Assembly (NCBI RefSeq): GCF_003958625.1
Contig: NZ_RSEL01000013.1
Span: 286,829 to 350,828 of the forward strand
DNA from: Tsuneonella rigui
GTDB taxonomy: Bacteria > Pseudomonadota > Alphaproteobacteria > Sphingomonadales > Sphingomonadaceae
Length of the DNA: 64,000 nt
Direction of reading: 5' to 3'
Below are positions 27,965-36,331 of this stretch, piece after piece. Under the pieces are notes generated by a model. The model did not search any database and had not been told where the DNA came from. It worked only from the letters and a program-made list of their open reading frames with translations. The first letter of the stretch is position 1. Every line of letters starts with the position of its first letter. The translations under genes were made by a program, and so were the position numbers.

Positions 27965-30900
27965 TCAGAACGCCTGCGAGACCGCAAGCTTGGCGGTGAA
28001 GCCGAGCGGGCTGGCCGTGAACGGATCGTAGTTCTGGTCGAGCCGCGCGAACGGCGGGTCCTTATCGAACAGGTTCTGCAGCGAAACCGCGATCGTGGTG
28101 CGCGTCGGCAGGACCAGACGATACGTCGCGTCGACCGTGGTGAAGGCCCCGATCTCCTTGCCCGCAGACACGGTCTGGCCGGCCAGCGCCGCGGCGTTCG
28201 GGCCGAAGATCGTCGCGCCGCGCTGGTCGGTGTAACCATCGATGTAGTTCACCTGCACGCGGAGCGAGTGGTTACCGAAATCGCCCTGGACGAACGCGTT
28301 ACCCTTCCATTCCGGCAGCGGATAGGCGGTGGTCTGGTAGTTGAGCAGGCCGACCGCGTCGAAGGCCGGCTGCACCAGAATGCCTTCCACGAAGACGTCG
28401 TTGGTCTTGTACTCGATCACGTACGTGCCTGCGACGCCCGCCGAGATCGAGCCGCCGTCACCGAACGGCATGTTGTAGTTCGCCTGGAAGTCGACGCCCG
28501 ACGTGCGCAGACCGGCGCTGTTGATGATCTGCGTGCGCAGTCGTTGCACGTTGGCAAGACCGCATCCGGCGGCGGTAAAGGTGAAGCGTGCCGCAAGCGC
28601 CGCATAGGCCGCGTTGGCGCAGTTGGCGGTGCCGCTGGCGCCGAACAACGCATTGAGGATGCCCTGCACCGGCTCGCCCTCAATCTGATCCTTCACGTCA
28701 TAACGGAAGTAATCGATGCTGGCGTTGAAGCGACCGGTGTCGACCAGCACACCGGCGTTGTAGGTGGTCGCCCGTTCCGGGGTGAGGTTCGGGTTGCCGC
28801 TCACGTCGACGGCGCGGAACGCGGTGCCGATGATCTGCAGCGAGGTCAGGTTGCCGCCAAGCTGCTGCGCCGGCGGGCCGCGGAACGTGGTGCCGATGCC
28901 GCCGCGGATGGCGAGCCAATCGGTCAGCTCGAACTTCACGCGCGCCTGCGGGTCGAACGTGGAGCCGACGTTTCCGCCGTAGTCCTCGAACCGGGCCGCG
29001 AGCTGGACCTGCAGCTTGTCGAATACCGGCAGCTGGAGCTCGGCGAAGGCCGCCTTCACATCACCCTTTGAGCTGCCCGGCCGGTTGGTGCCGAGGAAGC
29101 CCAGCGCGCCGGTCTGCTGCGTGCAGACCGCGTTCGGGTCGAGCGGCGAGCCCGGGCAGGGGAAGAAGTCGAGGTTGCTGACGTAGTTGTAATCGCGGTT
29201 GTACCAGTTCTTCCGGTACTGGGCGCCGATCGCGAAGCCGATCTCCCCGCCGGGAAGGGAAATTCCGCTCTGCCCGGAGAGAACGACATCGGCGACGAAC
29301 AGCCGCGTGAGCGCGCGTGTTCCCGTGGTCTGGAAGAAGTTGTCGAAGGTCGCCGCGTCGTTGATCAGGCCCGCGCCCGGCGTGGTCGAAAGACCGTTGG
29401 TCGGACGGCTGCCCGCGTAGTTCGGGTTGACCTGGCCGGTGACCGCGTTGGCCTGAACCGCGGTCGAGAACGGGTTGAAATACGTACAGCCGTTGGTTCC
29501 GGCGAGCGCGGCCAACTGTGCCGCGGTGAGCCCGCGACGGGATTGAGCCGACGCGTAAGCGCAGTTCGGTCCGCCGAAGCCGGCGAGCGCGTTCTGCAGC
29601 AGATCGCCGAAAGTGTCGGTACCTTCGAAGTAACGGTCGTACTCGCTGTAGGTCGCGCTGGTGGTCAGATCGAGCTTGTCGCTGAGCGGGGTGCGGAATT
29701 CCGCGCTCAGCATGATTTCGTCCGACACACGGGGCGAAGTCGCCGAGCCGCGTTCGTTGTCACCAAAGAACAGCGGGTTGCCGCCCAGCAGGGCAGGGCG
29801 GAACAACACCGGGAATGCCAGCGCCGGGGCCAGCGGATTGCCTCCAGCGTCGGTCAAGCAGCCCGACGACGCGCCGTAGACGCGGCAGTAGTCGCGCAGT
29901 GCGGGGGCGTAAGTCGGGATCACGAACACGCCGGGACCGGCGGCCTGCGCGGGGGTGAGGACGCCGCTCGCGGGAACGGTGGTGAGGGTGTTCGCCGAAT
30001 AGCCCGAAGGGGGCAACGTCGGCAGGTAAGTGGGCGACGTGGTGATCTGCGTTTCCGAATGGCCCCACAGCGCGTTGACCCGCAGCGTGCCCGATTGGCC
30101 GATGTCGAATTCGAGATCGCTGAAGATCTGGAAGCGCTCTTCCGGCTCCACGAGGTTGCCGAACAGGCCGTACTGGTTGAAGCAGCGATCGGTGGTCGAT
30201 CCGGGGAGGGTGCGGAAGCCGCCGAGAGCCGTACAACCCTGGTCGGCCGTAAAGTTCAGCCCGCCAACCGTCGCGTTGAAGTCGAAGTTACCCGGATTTC
30301 CGCCGCCCGTGTATCCGCCTTGCGGATTGTTTTCGAACGGCTGGATCACGAAATCGCGATCGATCGTCTGCAGTTCCGAGCGGCGCTGGTATCCCGCGGA
30401 GAGGAACACGCGAAACCCGTCGATGTCCTTGCCGAAGCTGATCGCGCCGCCGTAATCGCCCTTCGAACCCTTGATATAGCGATAATCACCCGAGACCAGG
30501 AACCCGTCCTGCTGGGTCTTGGTGATGAAGTTGACCACGCCGCCGATCGCGTCCGAACCATAGGTCGCCGCGGCGCCATCCTTCAGGACCTCGATCCGCC
30601 CGATGGCGGCGGAAGGGATCAGGTTGATGTCAACGATCGGGATGCCGCTGCCGCCCGACTGGACGATGCGCTTGCCGTTGAGCAGCACCAGCGTGCGCTG
30701 CGGACCGAGGCCGCGCAGGTTGACCGAGGCGACGCCTTCGTTGCCTTGCGCGCGGGCGTCGAACTGGTTGGCGTCACCAATGATGCCGTTCGAGGTCGGC
30801 AGGTTCTTGAGCAGGTCGATCGCGGAGGGAGAGCCTTGCTTGGCCAGTTCGTCGGCCGAGATCACATCGACCGGGGCCGGTTGGTCTTCGGTCGATCCGC

Positions 30901-31057
30901 GGATCAGCGAGCCGGTGACGACGATCTGCGGCGCTGCTTCTTCCTCGGCAGCCTCAGGCCCGGGATCGGTCTGGGCGAAAGCGGCCTGGCTCCCCAGCAG
31001 GCTGACCCCGAGGGCGAAGAAGGCACACGTGTGGCGCAAAGTCGTCTTGGTCATCAC
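27965..31057 (-). CDS. TonB-dependent outer membrane receptor
   Basis: A 1030-residue outer membrane active transporter. Residues 1-29 are a signal peptide ending in QAAFAQ. Next comes a TonB-box-like QIVVTGSLIRG and the plug domain (ADELAKQGSPSAIDLLKNLP, IGRIEVLKDGAAATYGSDAI). The rest is a beta-barrel ending in the terminal phenylalanine of SQAF. It belongs to the large sphingomonad receptor group often found with catabolic genes for lipids, aromatics or glycans, rather than clearly a siderophore receptor. The neighbouring acyl-CoA genes suggest a hydrophobic acid or ester as ligand, which is inference. A promoter-like sequence lies about 55-85 bases upstream. Confidence 0.93.
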   Translation of the reverse strand: MMTKTTLRHTCAFFALGVSLLGSQAAFAQTDPGPEAAEEEAAPQIVVTGSLIRGSTEDQPAPVDVISADELAKQGSPSAIDLLKNLPTSNGIIGDANQFDARAQGNEGVASVNLRGLGPQRTLVLLNGKRIVQSGGSGIPIVDINLIPSAAIGRIEVLKDGAAATYGSDAIGGVVNFITKTQQDGFLVSGDYRYIKGSKGDYGGAISFGKDIDGFRVFLSAGYQRRSELQTIDRDFVIQPFENNPQGGYTGGGNPGNFDFNATVGGLNFTADQGCTALGGFRTLPGSTTDRCFNQYGLFGNLVEPEERFQIFSDLEFDIGQSGTLRVNALWGHSETQITTSPTYLPTLPPSGYSANTLTTVPASGVLTPAQAAGPGVFVIPTYAPALRDYCRVYGASSGCLTDAGGNPLAPALAFPVLFRPALLGGNPLFFGDNERGSATSPRVSDEIMLSAEFRTPLSDKLDLTTSATYSEYDRYFEGTDTFGDLLQNALAGFGGPNCAYASAQSRRGLTAAQLAALAGTNGCTYFNPFSTAVQANAVTGQVNPNYAGSRPTNGLSTTPGAGLINDAATFDNFFQTTGTRALTRLFVADVVLSGQSGISLPGGEIGFAIGAQYRKNWYNRDYNYVSNLDFFPCPGSPLDPNAVCTQQTGALGFLGTNRPGSSKGDVKAAFAELQLPVFDKLQVQLAARFEDYGGNVGSTFDPQARVKFELTDWLAIRGGIGTTFRGPPAQQLGGNLTSLQIIGTAFRAVDVSGNPNLTPERATTYNAGVLVDTGRFNASIDYFRYDVKDQIEGEPVQGILNALFGASGTANCANAAYAALAARFTFTAAGCGLANVQRLRTQIINSAGLRTSGVDFQANYNMPFGDGGSISAGVAGTYVIEYKTNDVFVEGILVQPAFDAVGLLNYQTTAYPLPEWKGNAFVQGDFGNHSLRVQVNYIDGYTDQRGATIFGPNAAALAGQTVSAGKEIGAFTTVDATYRLVLPTRTTIAVSLQNLFDKDPPFARLDQNYDPFTASPLGFTAKLAVSQAF

Positions 31058-31113
31058 TCTCTCCCTTACGTTCGGGCTTGTTCCTACCTTTCGGTGGATA
31101 CCCGTTTCTCGAA

Positions 31114-31142
31114 ATTCAATGATACTGGGGGAGCGTTGTCAA
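31114..31142 (-). promoter_or_regulatory. sigma-70-like promoter of the TonB receptor gene
   Basis: Read on the minus strand, a perfect TTGACA (-35, 31137-31142) is followed after 17 bases by TTGAAT (-10, 31114-31119, 4 of 6 consensus). The region is markedly AT-richer than its surroundings. Transcription would start about 50 bases before the ATG at 31057, and GGAG lies at ribosome-binding distance from that ATG. Confidence 0.55.
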
Positions 31143-31221
31143 GCAACAATCGTCCGTTTTCCGTAGGGTAATCGTCTTTTACCGGAATGCTGCGGACTTG
31201 GCGCAACGCCAAACCGCGAAT

Positions 31222-32583
31222 CTAAACGGGTTCGCGGCGCCTCGGCTCGCGGACGGCGAAGACCATCAGGGCGAGGGCAATGGCGATGCCGGCAAGGACC
31301 AGCGCGAACAGCGGTTCGAACCCGGCGGCCGCCACCAGCAGGCCCGCCAGGACCGGCCCGATCGCCGCTACCGCCCCTTCAGCCGTGGTGACGAACGCGA
31401 GGCGCATCGGGATATCCTCGTGCAAGCCGAATTCCAGCACCATGGTGGTCGCCGCCAGCATCCAGCCGGAGCCGCCGACGCCCAGGAGTACGAACGCGAC
31501 ATAGATCGCCGTCGCGGTGCCGAAGGTCATCAGCAGCACTACGCCGAGTGCCGCGCAAGCGAGCGACAGAATATAGACGATGCGGAAGCCCAGCCGGTCG
31601 CCCATCGGCCCCCACAGCAGGTTGGACAGCGTATCGGCGCCCAGGAACGCGAAGCTCAGGCCGCCGATCAGCGCGCCGCTCATCCCCAGGCGCTGGCCCG
31701 CATAGACCGTCCAGAACGGGCCGCCGATACGGATTGCGGTGGCGCAGGCCTGCGCGCTGATGAAGCGCGCGAAATCGCGGTCTTCGAGGAGCTGCGGGAA
31801 CTGGCGGATGCGCTCGCGCAAGGGGATGATGGGGCGCGAGGCGGGGGCGGCGGGCTCGCGGATCATTGTTTGCAACACCAGCAGCCCGGCGCTGGTGAGC
31901 GCGAACGCGAAAAGGAACGTGGTCGAGTAGCCGTTGCCGAACCAGTGATCGGCGATGAAGTACTTGCCCGCGACCCACGCGAGCACCGCGGCGATCAGCC
32001 CGCCCGCCATGTTGCGGTAGCCTTGCAGCCGGCCGCGGCGGGCGATCGGGATGACCTTGGCCATGATCATCTGGAAGGCGACCCGCTGCGCGCCGTTGAA
32101 GAACCCCAGGAACAGGAACAGCGCCAGGGTGACGATCACCAGCGTGTGGCCGGTGAGGAACCATCCCGCGAGCGCCATGCCAAGGATCGCCAGCCGCATC
32201 ATCGAGCCGACCCGGATCGAGTAGGGGAGGATGTGACTGCGATGCTCGATCCGCGCCCCCGACAGGATCGGGCTGATCGTTGCGCCTAATTGCAGCAGTG
32301 CAGTGCCAAGTCCCACCGCCGCCGCGCTGCCGGTAATGGCTAGCAGATATGCGGGGATGATCGTCGGCGCGTAGATCAGCCGGAAGCCGGTCATGCCCAG
32401 CACGCCGTGGACGAAGTTGGCCGTGTAGTTGCGCTTGAGGTTCGCTTCGACGAACGCCCGGTGCCGGGCGAACGCATCGTCCTCGCCCGGCTGGGCGAGG
32501 ACGTCGTCTTCGATAGGCTCGACCGAACTCAGTAGCCGGCCAGGGTGGCGAAGCGGTTCTTGAGGAAGCTTGTCGAACCCCAC
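31222..32583 (-). CDS. MFS transporter
   Basis: A major facilitator protein of about 450 residues with twelve predicted membrane segments and a break in the middle (PIIPLRERIRQFPQLLEDRD). The N-terminal 50 residues are soluble. The open frame starts at a GTG (32583), inside the upstream dehydrogenase gene and overlapping it by 55 bases. An inner start nearer the dehydrogenase stop is possible, because the first 18 residues have no clear family character. It is the last gene of an operon of three acyl-CoA dehydrogenases and another carrier, so uptake or efflux of the compound they degrade is likely. Confidence 0.82.
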   Translation of the reverse strand: MGFDKLPQEPLRHPGRLLSSVEPIEDDVLAQPGEDDAFARHRAFVEANLKRNYTANFVHGVLGMTGFRLIYAPTIIPAYLLAITGSAAAVGLGTALLQLGATISPILSGARIEHRSHILPYSIRVGSMMRLAILGMALAGWFLTGHTLVIVTLALFLFLGFFNGAQRVAFQMIMAKVIPIARRGRLQGYRNMAGGLIAAVLAWVAGKYFIADHWFGNGYSTTFLFAFALTSAGLLVLQTMIREPAAPASRPIIPLRERIRQFPQLLEDRDFARFISAQACATAIRIGGPFWTVYAGQRLGMSGALIGGLSFAFLGADTLSNLLWGPMGDRLGFRIVYILSLACAALGVVLLMTFGTATAIYVAFVLLGVGGSGWMLAATTMVLEFGLHEDIPMRLAFVTTAEGAVAAIGPVLAGLLVAAAGFEPLFALVLAGIAIALALMVFAVREPRRREPV

Positions 32584-33596
32584 GCGGATTCGAGCACGCG
32601 CGCGCGCTTCAGGTAGAAGCCCACGTCGTACTCGTCGGTCATGCCGATGCCGCCGTGGAGCTGGATGCCCTCGCGGCTCATCGTGTGCAGCACGCGGTTG
32701 GCTTCGGCCTTGGCGACAGTCGCCGCACGGGCGACGCCGAACCCGCTGTCGAGCGCCTCCAGTCCACCCTCGACCGCCGAGCGCATCATCGCGAGGTCGC
32801 CGAACAGATCCGCCATGCGGTGCTGCAGCGCCTGGAAGGATGCGAGCACTTGGTTGAACTGCACCCGCTGCTTCAGGTAGTCGAGTGTGACGTCGAACAC
32901 CTGCTGCGCCATGCCGAGCATCTCGGCCGCGGTCAGGATGCGCGCGCGGTCGAGCACATCGTCGAGCAGCGTGTCGCCGCCGCCGGCGAGCTTGTCCGCC
33001 GCCGCGCCGGTGAAGGTCACTTCGGCATGGCTGCGCTGGTCGGTCAGCTTGCGGTCCGACAGCGAAACGCCATCGCCCTTCTCGACCAGATAGAGCCCGT
33101 CAGCGGCTGCGACGACGAACAGCGAAGCGCCGTGCGCCTCGTGCACGAACGCCTTGGTGCCGGTGAGCTTGCCGCCTTCGACTTTGGCCGTAGACGTACC
33201 GGTAAAGCGCGGCCCTTCGTCGACCGCGAGCGTGCCGACCACTTCGCCGGTAGCGAGCTTGGGCAGCCACTTGGCCTTCTGCTCTTCGCTGCCGCCGAGC
33301 ACGATCGCGCTCGCGGCGATGGTGGTCGCGACCAGCGGGCTGGCGGTGAGCGTCTTGCCGAGCTCCTCGACCACCAGGCCGGCGCTCATCCAGCCGAAAT
33401 CGCTGCCCCCGAACTGTTCCGGGATGACGATCCCGGCCCAGCCCATCTCGCCCATCGTGCCCCAGACATCCGCCGAGTAGCCCTCGACGGGCTTCTCGCT
33501 GCGCACCTTGCGCCACGCGGCGACCGGGTTCTCGTTGGTCACCCAGCCGCGCGCCATGTCGCGCAGCATTTCCTGTTCTTCGTTCAGTACAGCCAT
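32529..33596 (-). CDS. acyl-CoA dehydrogenase family protein, short subunit type
   Basis: This 355-residue flavoprotein starts at ATG 33596; the arginine-rich frame upstream is a shadow. The dehydrogenase fold is evident (EMGWAGIVIPEQFGGSDFG, VLASFQALQHRMADLFGDL, LHGGIGMTDEYDVGFYLKRA). The usual C-terminal YEGT-type segment with the catalytic glutamate is absent: the chain ends FLKNRFATLAGY. Together with its size, and its position 13 bases after a 403-residue dehydrogenase gene, this resembles one half of the two-subunit dehydrogenases known from steroid and branched-acid breakdown (FadE26/27 type). Confidence 0.85.
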   Translation of the reverse strand: MAVLNEEQEMLRDMARGWVTNENPVAAWRKVRSEKPVEGYSADVWGTMGEMGWAGIVIPEQFGGSDFGWMSAGLVVEELGKTLTASPLVATTIAASAIVLGGSEEQKAKWLPKLATGEVVGTLAVDEGPRFTGTSTAKVEGGKLTGTKAFVHEAHGASLFVVAAADGLYLVEKGDGVSLSDRKLTDQRSHAEVTFTGAAADKLAGGGDTLLDDVLDRARILTAAEMLGMAQQVFDVTLDYLKQRVQFNQVLASFQALQHRMADLFGDLAMMRSAVEGGLEALDSGFGVARAATVAKAEANRVLHTMSREGIQLHGGIGMTDEYDVGFYLKRARVLESAWGSTSFLKNRFATLAGY

Positions 33597-33609
33597 TGTC
33601 GCGCGCCTC

Positions 33610-34821
33610 TTACTGGTGGTCCAACATGCCGAGCACGCGCTTGGCGATGATGTTGTTCTGGATTTCGGTCGAGCCGCCGTAGATCGTGGTCGCCTTGCCG
33701 AAGAGCCAGGCGCGCACGCCGGCGAGTTCGCTCTCGGAGAAGCCTTCGCCCTCCCAGCCAAGGCCCTGCAGGCCCTGGATCTCGATCATCAACTCGGCGC
33801 GTTCCTGACCGAGCTTGGTGCCGAGCTTTTTCAGCACCGAGCTGATCTCGCTGACGCCCCCGGCGGCCTTGGATTCCTCGACCGCGCGGCGGGCGGTGAG
33901 CAGGAACGACTGCCAGCGGATCTCGAAATCGGCGATCTTGTCGCGCAGCACCTTGTCGGCGATGGCGCCGCTATCGTCGGTTTCGACGTACTTCTTGGCA
34001 ATGTCGCCGAGGCTGGCACCCATCAGCCTCGCCATGCCGCCGCCGCCCGAAAGGTTGGTGCGCTCATGCTGAAGCAGCCGTTTGCCGATCGTCCAGCCCT
34101 GGCCTTCTTTGCCGACCAGGTTCTCCTTGGGCACCTTCACATCGGTGAAGAAGGTCTCGCAGAACGGGCTCATCCCGCTGATCATCTGGATCGGGCGCAC
34201 TTCGACCCCCGGGTCCTTCATGTCGATCAGCATGAACGAGATGCCGTTGTGCTTGTCGCTGCGGTCGGTGCGGACGATCGCGAAGCACTTGTCCGCCCAC
34301 TGGCCGCCGCTGGTCCACGTCTTCTGCCCGTTGACGAGGTAATGGTCGCCCTTGTCCTCGGCGAAGGTCTGCAGGTTGGCGAGGTCGGACCCGGCGTTGG
34401 GTTCCGAATAGCCCTGGCACCAGCGGATCTCGCCGCGCGCGATCGCGGGAATGTGCTCGCGCTTTTGCTCCTCGCTGCCGAATTCGAGCAGGGTGGGGCC
34501 GAACATCATCACGCCCATGCCGCCGATCGGGTTCCACGCCCCCGCCTTGGCCATCTCTTCCTGCAGGATGCGTGCCTGCGCCTTACTGAGCCCGCCGCCG
34601 CCATATTCCTTCGGCCAAGTGGGCACGCCCCAGCCGCGCTCGCCCATCGCCTCGCGCCAGGCCTTTTCGGCCGGCCCTTCGCGGGTCGGGCCTTCAACCG
34701 TGGCGAGCGCGTTGCCCTTGCCTTTTAGCTCGGCCGGAAAGTTTTCGGCGAGGAACGCCTTCACTTCCTCGCGGAATGCGTCGTCGGTGGTCGCCTCTTT
34801 GGGCTCGGCCAGGGTCGCCAT
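33610..34821 (-). CDS. acyl-CoA dehydrogenase family protein, long subunit type
   Basis: A 403-residue acyl-CoA dehydrogenase from ATG 34821. It has WPKEYGGGGLSKAQA, the FAD/substrate-site CQGYSEPNAGSDLANLQT and the C-terminal TIYGGSTEIQNNIIAKRVLG. In that last motif the position that is glutamate in short/medium-chain enzymes (YEGTSEIQ) is glycine, so the catalytic base must lie elsewhere, as in isovaleryl/long-chain types or two-subunit enzymes. It is followed 13 bases later by a shorter dehydrogenase gene, and the pair is likely to form a heteromer. An MFS carrier gene lies 22 bases upstream in the same operon. Confidence 0.88.
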   Translation of the reverse strand: MATLAEPKEATTDDAFREEVKAFLAENFPAELKGKGNALATVEGPTREGPAEKAWREAMGERGWGVPTWPKEYGGGGLSKAQARILQEEMAKAGAWNPIGGMGVMMFGPTLLEFGSEEQKREHIPAIARGEIRWCQGYSEPNAGSDLANLQTFAEDKGDHYLVNGQKTWTSGGQWADKCFAIVRTDRSDKHNGISFMLIDMKDPGVEVRPIQMISGMSPFCETFFTDVKVPKENLVGKEGQGWTIGKRLLQHERTNLSGGGGMARLMGASLGDIAKKYVETDDSGAIADKVLRDKIADFEIRWQSFLLTARRAVEESKAAGGVSEISSVLKKLGTKLGQERAELMIEIQGLQGLGWEGEGFSESELAGVRAWLFGKATTIYGGSTEIQNNIIAKRVLGMLDHQ

Positions 34822-34843
34822 TTCTCTCTCCTTATCGGGCCAA

Positions 34844-36331
34844 TTATCGAGCGGGAGCGCCCAGCGGGGCGTCCTGAATCTCGCGGCTCTTTGCTTCCGC
34901 CTCTCGTGCGCGCAAGCGCTCGACGTTGGCAAGATGTTTTGCCTCGGTGATCGGATAGAACCAGATGATCAGGCAGCCGATCGCCCACAGGCCGACGACC
35001 ATCGGCACATAGTGGATGATCAGGCTGTCGGTCATCGCCTCGGTCACTTTCGTCGGGTCGACTCCGGCCGGAAAACGCGAGGTCTCCAGCACGACGCCCG
35101 CGGCGAGGATGCCGAGCCCGCTCGCGCATTGCGCAGAAAAGCTGGCGGCCGAGAAGTAGATGCCGGCGTTGTGCCCGCCGGAGCGGACCGCATCGTCCTC
35201 GACCACGTCTGCCAGCATCGACGACGCCGTCATCAAGCTGATCGCGACAGCCGCGCCATAGATTGCGCCGACCAGCAGCAGGGTCGGCAGCAGCAGCGGG
35301 TGGCCGGGCGTGAAAAACAGGTCGAAATAGACCAGCACCAGCGGGAAGGTGCCGAGCAGCACGCCGAACATCGCCAGCCACAGCGCGGCGTTGCGCTTGC
35401 CCCACCACTTGGTGAATTTCGGAGCGAGGGGCAGGGCGATGCAGACGGCGAGGAACCCGTCGAGCGTCAGCAGTGCGAGCTGCCCCGAGCTGAGCTTGTA
35501 GACGTAGGTGCCGAAATAGAGCGAGGTGGCGCCGTACACGCCGATCGCGGTCCACTTGAAAATTGCGAAGCCGAAGATCGTCAGGAACGCGCGGTTGCGG
35601 AACGCCGAGACCATCTCCTTGAGATGCGTCAGCAGGCCCGGAATGACAGGCCGCTCATCCTTCTGGCGGATGTAGGGGATGCGCGAGCGCGTGCCCCAGC
35701 CGCACACCAGGATGCTGATCATGATCAGCGCCGCGCCGGTGAGCGCGAAAGGCACGTAGCCGGTAGGGTTGAGCTGACCCTTGGGAAATTCCGGCGTCGC
35801 CACGAAGAAGAACTTCAGCGCGAACGCCGCGAACGCGAAAGTACCGGCGTAGGCGAACCAGTAGCGCAGGCCATAGAGGCGCGTGCGCTCGGCGTAGTCC
35901 TGGGTGAGCTCGCTGCCGAGCGCATTGGCGGGAATCTGGTACGCGCTCATCGCCAGCCGCGCGAGCGAGGCAAAGGCGAAGATCCACACGCCCATCATCA
36001 TGTCGCTCAGCCCCGACGGCGGGAACCAGGTGAGGGCGAAAAACAGCGCCGTCGGGATCGCCGCGCCGTAGATGTAGGGATGCCGCCGGCCGAGCCGTGA
36101 ACGGGTGCGGTCGGACAGGCGGCCGATCACCGGATCGGCGATTGCATCGACCAGCAGCGTCAGCGCAATCGCGGTCGAGACGATGCCCGCGGAAACGCCG
36201 AGCACCTGGTTGAAGTAGAGCAGCAGGTAGGTGGAAAAGGCGGTGCTCTTGATGCCGTCCGCCATCGCGCCGAAGCCGTAGGCGGTGCGGACGCCGCGCG
36301 TGAGCGGCGGGATTGCGACGTCTGCTTTCAC
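34844..36331 (-). CDS. MFS/GPH-type cation symporter
   Basis: A 495-residue, twelve-segment carrier of the glycoside-pentoside-hexuronide:cation symporter group. The DPVIGRLSDRTRSRLGRRHPYI loop after the second segment (spread over about residues 55-76) is the family mark, along with ADVVEDDAVRSGGHNAGIYFS in the second half. The GTG start at 36331 overlaps the upstream dehydrogenase stop by four bases (GTGA). The longer frame upstream is a shadow of that gene. In this lipid-catabolic operon the cargo may be a conjugate or acid rather than a sugar, but the sequence does not say. Confidence 0.87.
   Translation of the reverse strand: MKADVAIPPLTRGVRTAYGFGAMADGIKSTAFSTYLLLYFNQVLGVSAGIVSTAIALTLLVDAIADPVIGRLSDRTRSRLGRRHPYIYGAAIPTALFFALTWFPPSGLSDMMMGVWIFAFASLARLAMSAYQIPANALGSELTQDYAERTRLYGLRYWFAYAGTFAFAAFALKFFFVATPEFPKGQLNPTGYVPFALTGAALIMISILVCGWGTRSRIPYIRQKDERPVIPGLLTHLKEMVSAFRNRAFLTIFGFAIFKWTAIGVYGATSLYFGTYVYKLSSGQLALLTLDGFLAVCIALPLAPKFTKWWGKRNAALWLAMFGVLLGTFPLVLVYFDLFFTPGHPLLLPTLLLVGAIYGAAVAISLMTASSMLADVVEDDAVRSGGHNAGIYFSAASFSAQCASGLGILAAGVVLETSRFPAGVDPTKVTEAMTDSLIIHYVPMVVGLWAIGCLIIWFYPITEAKHLANVERLRAREAEAKSREIQDAPLGAPAR

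Noticed and set aside
29543..31171. Plus-strand open frame of 542 codons opposite the TonB receptor
   Set aside because: It also runs through the receptor's signal peptide and promoter region and has no recognisable domain.
34451..36100. Plus-strand open frame of 549 codons opposite a dehydrogenase and an MFS gene
   Set aside because: It spans two real genes and their spacer; composition is shadow-like.
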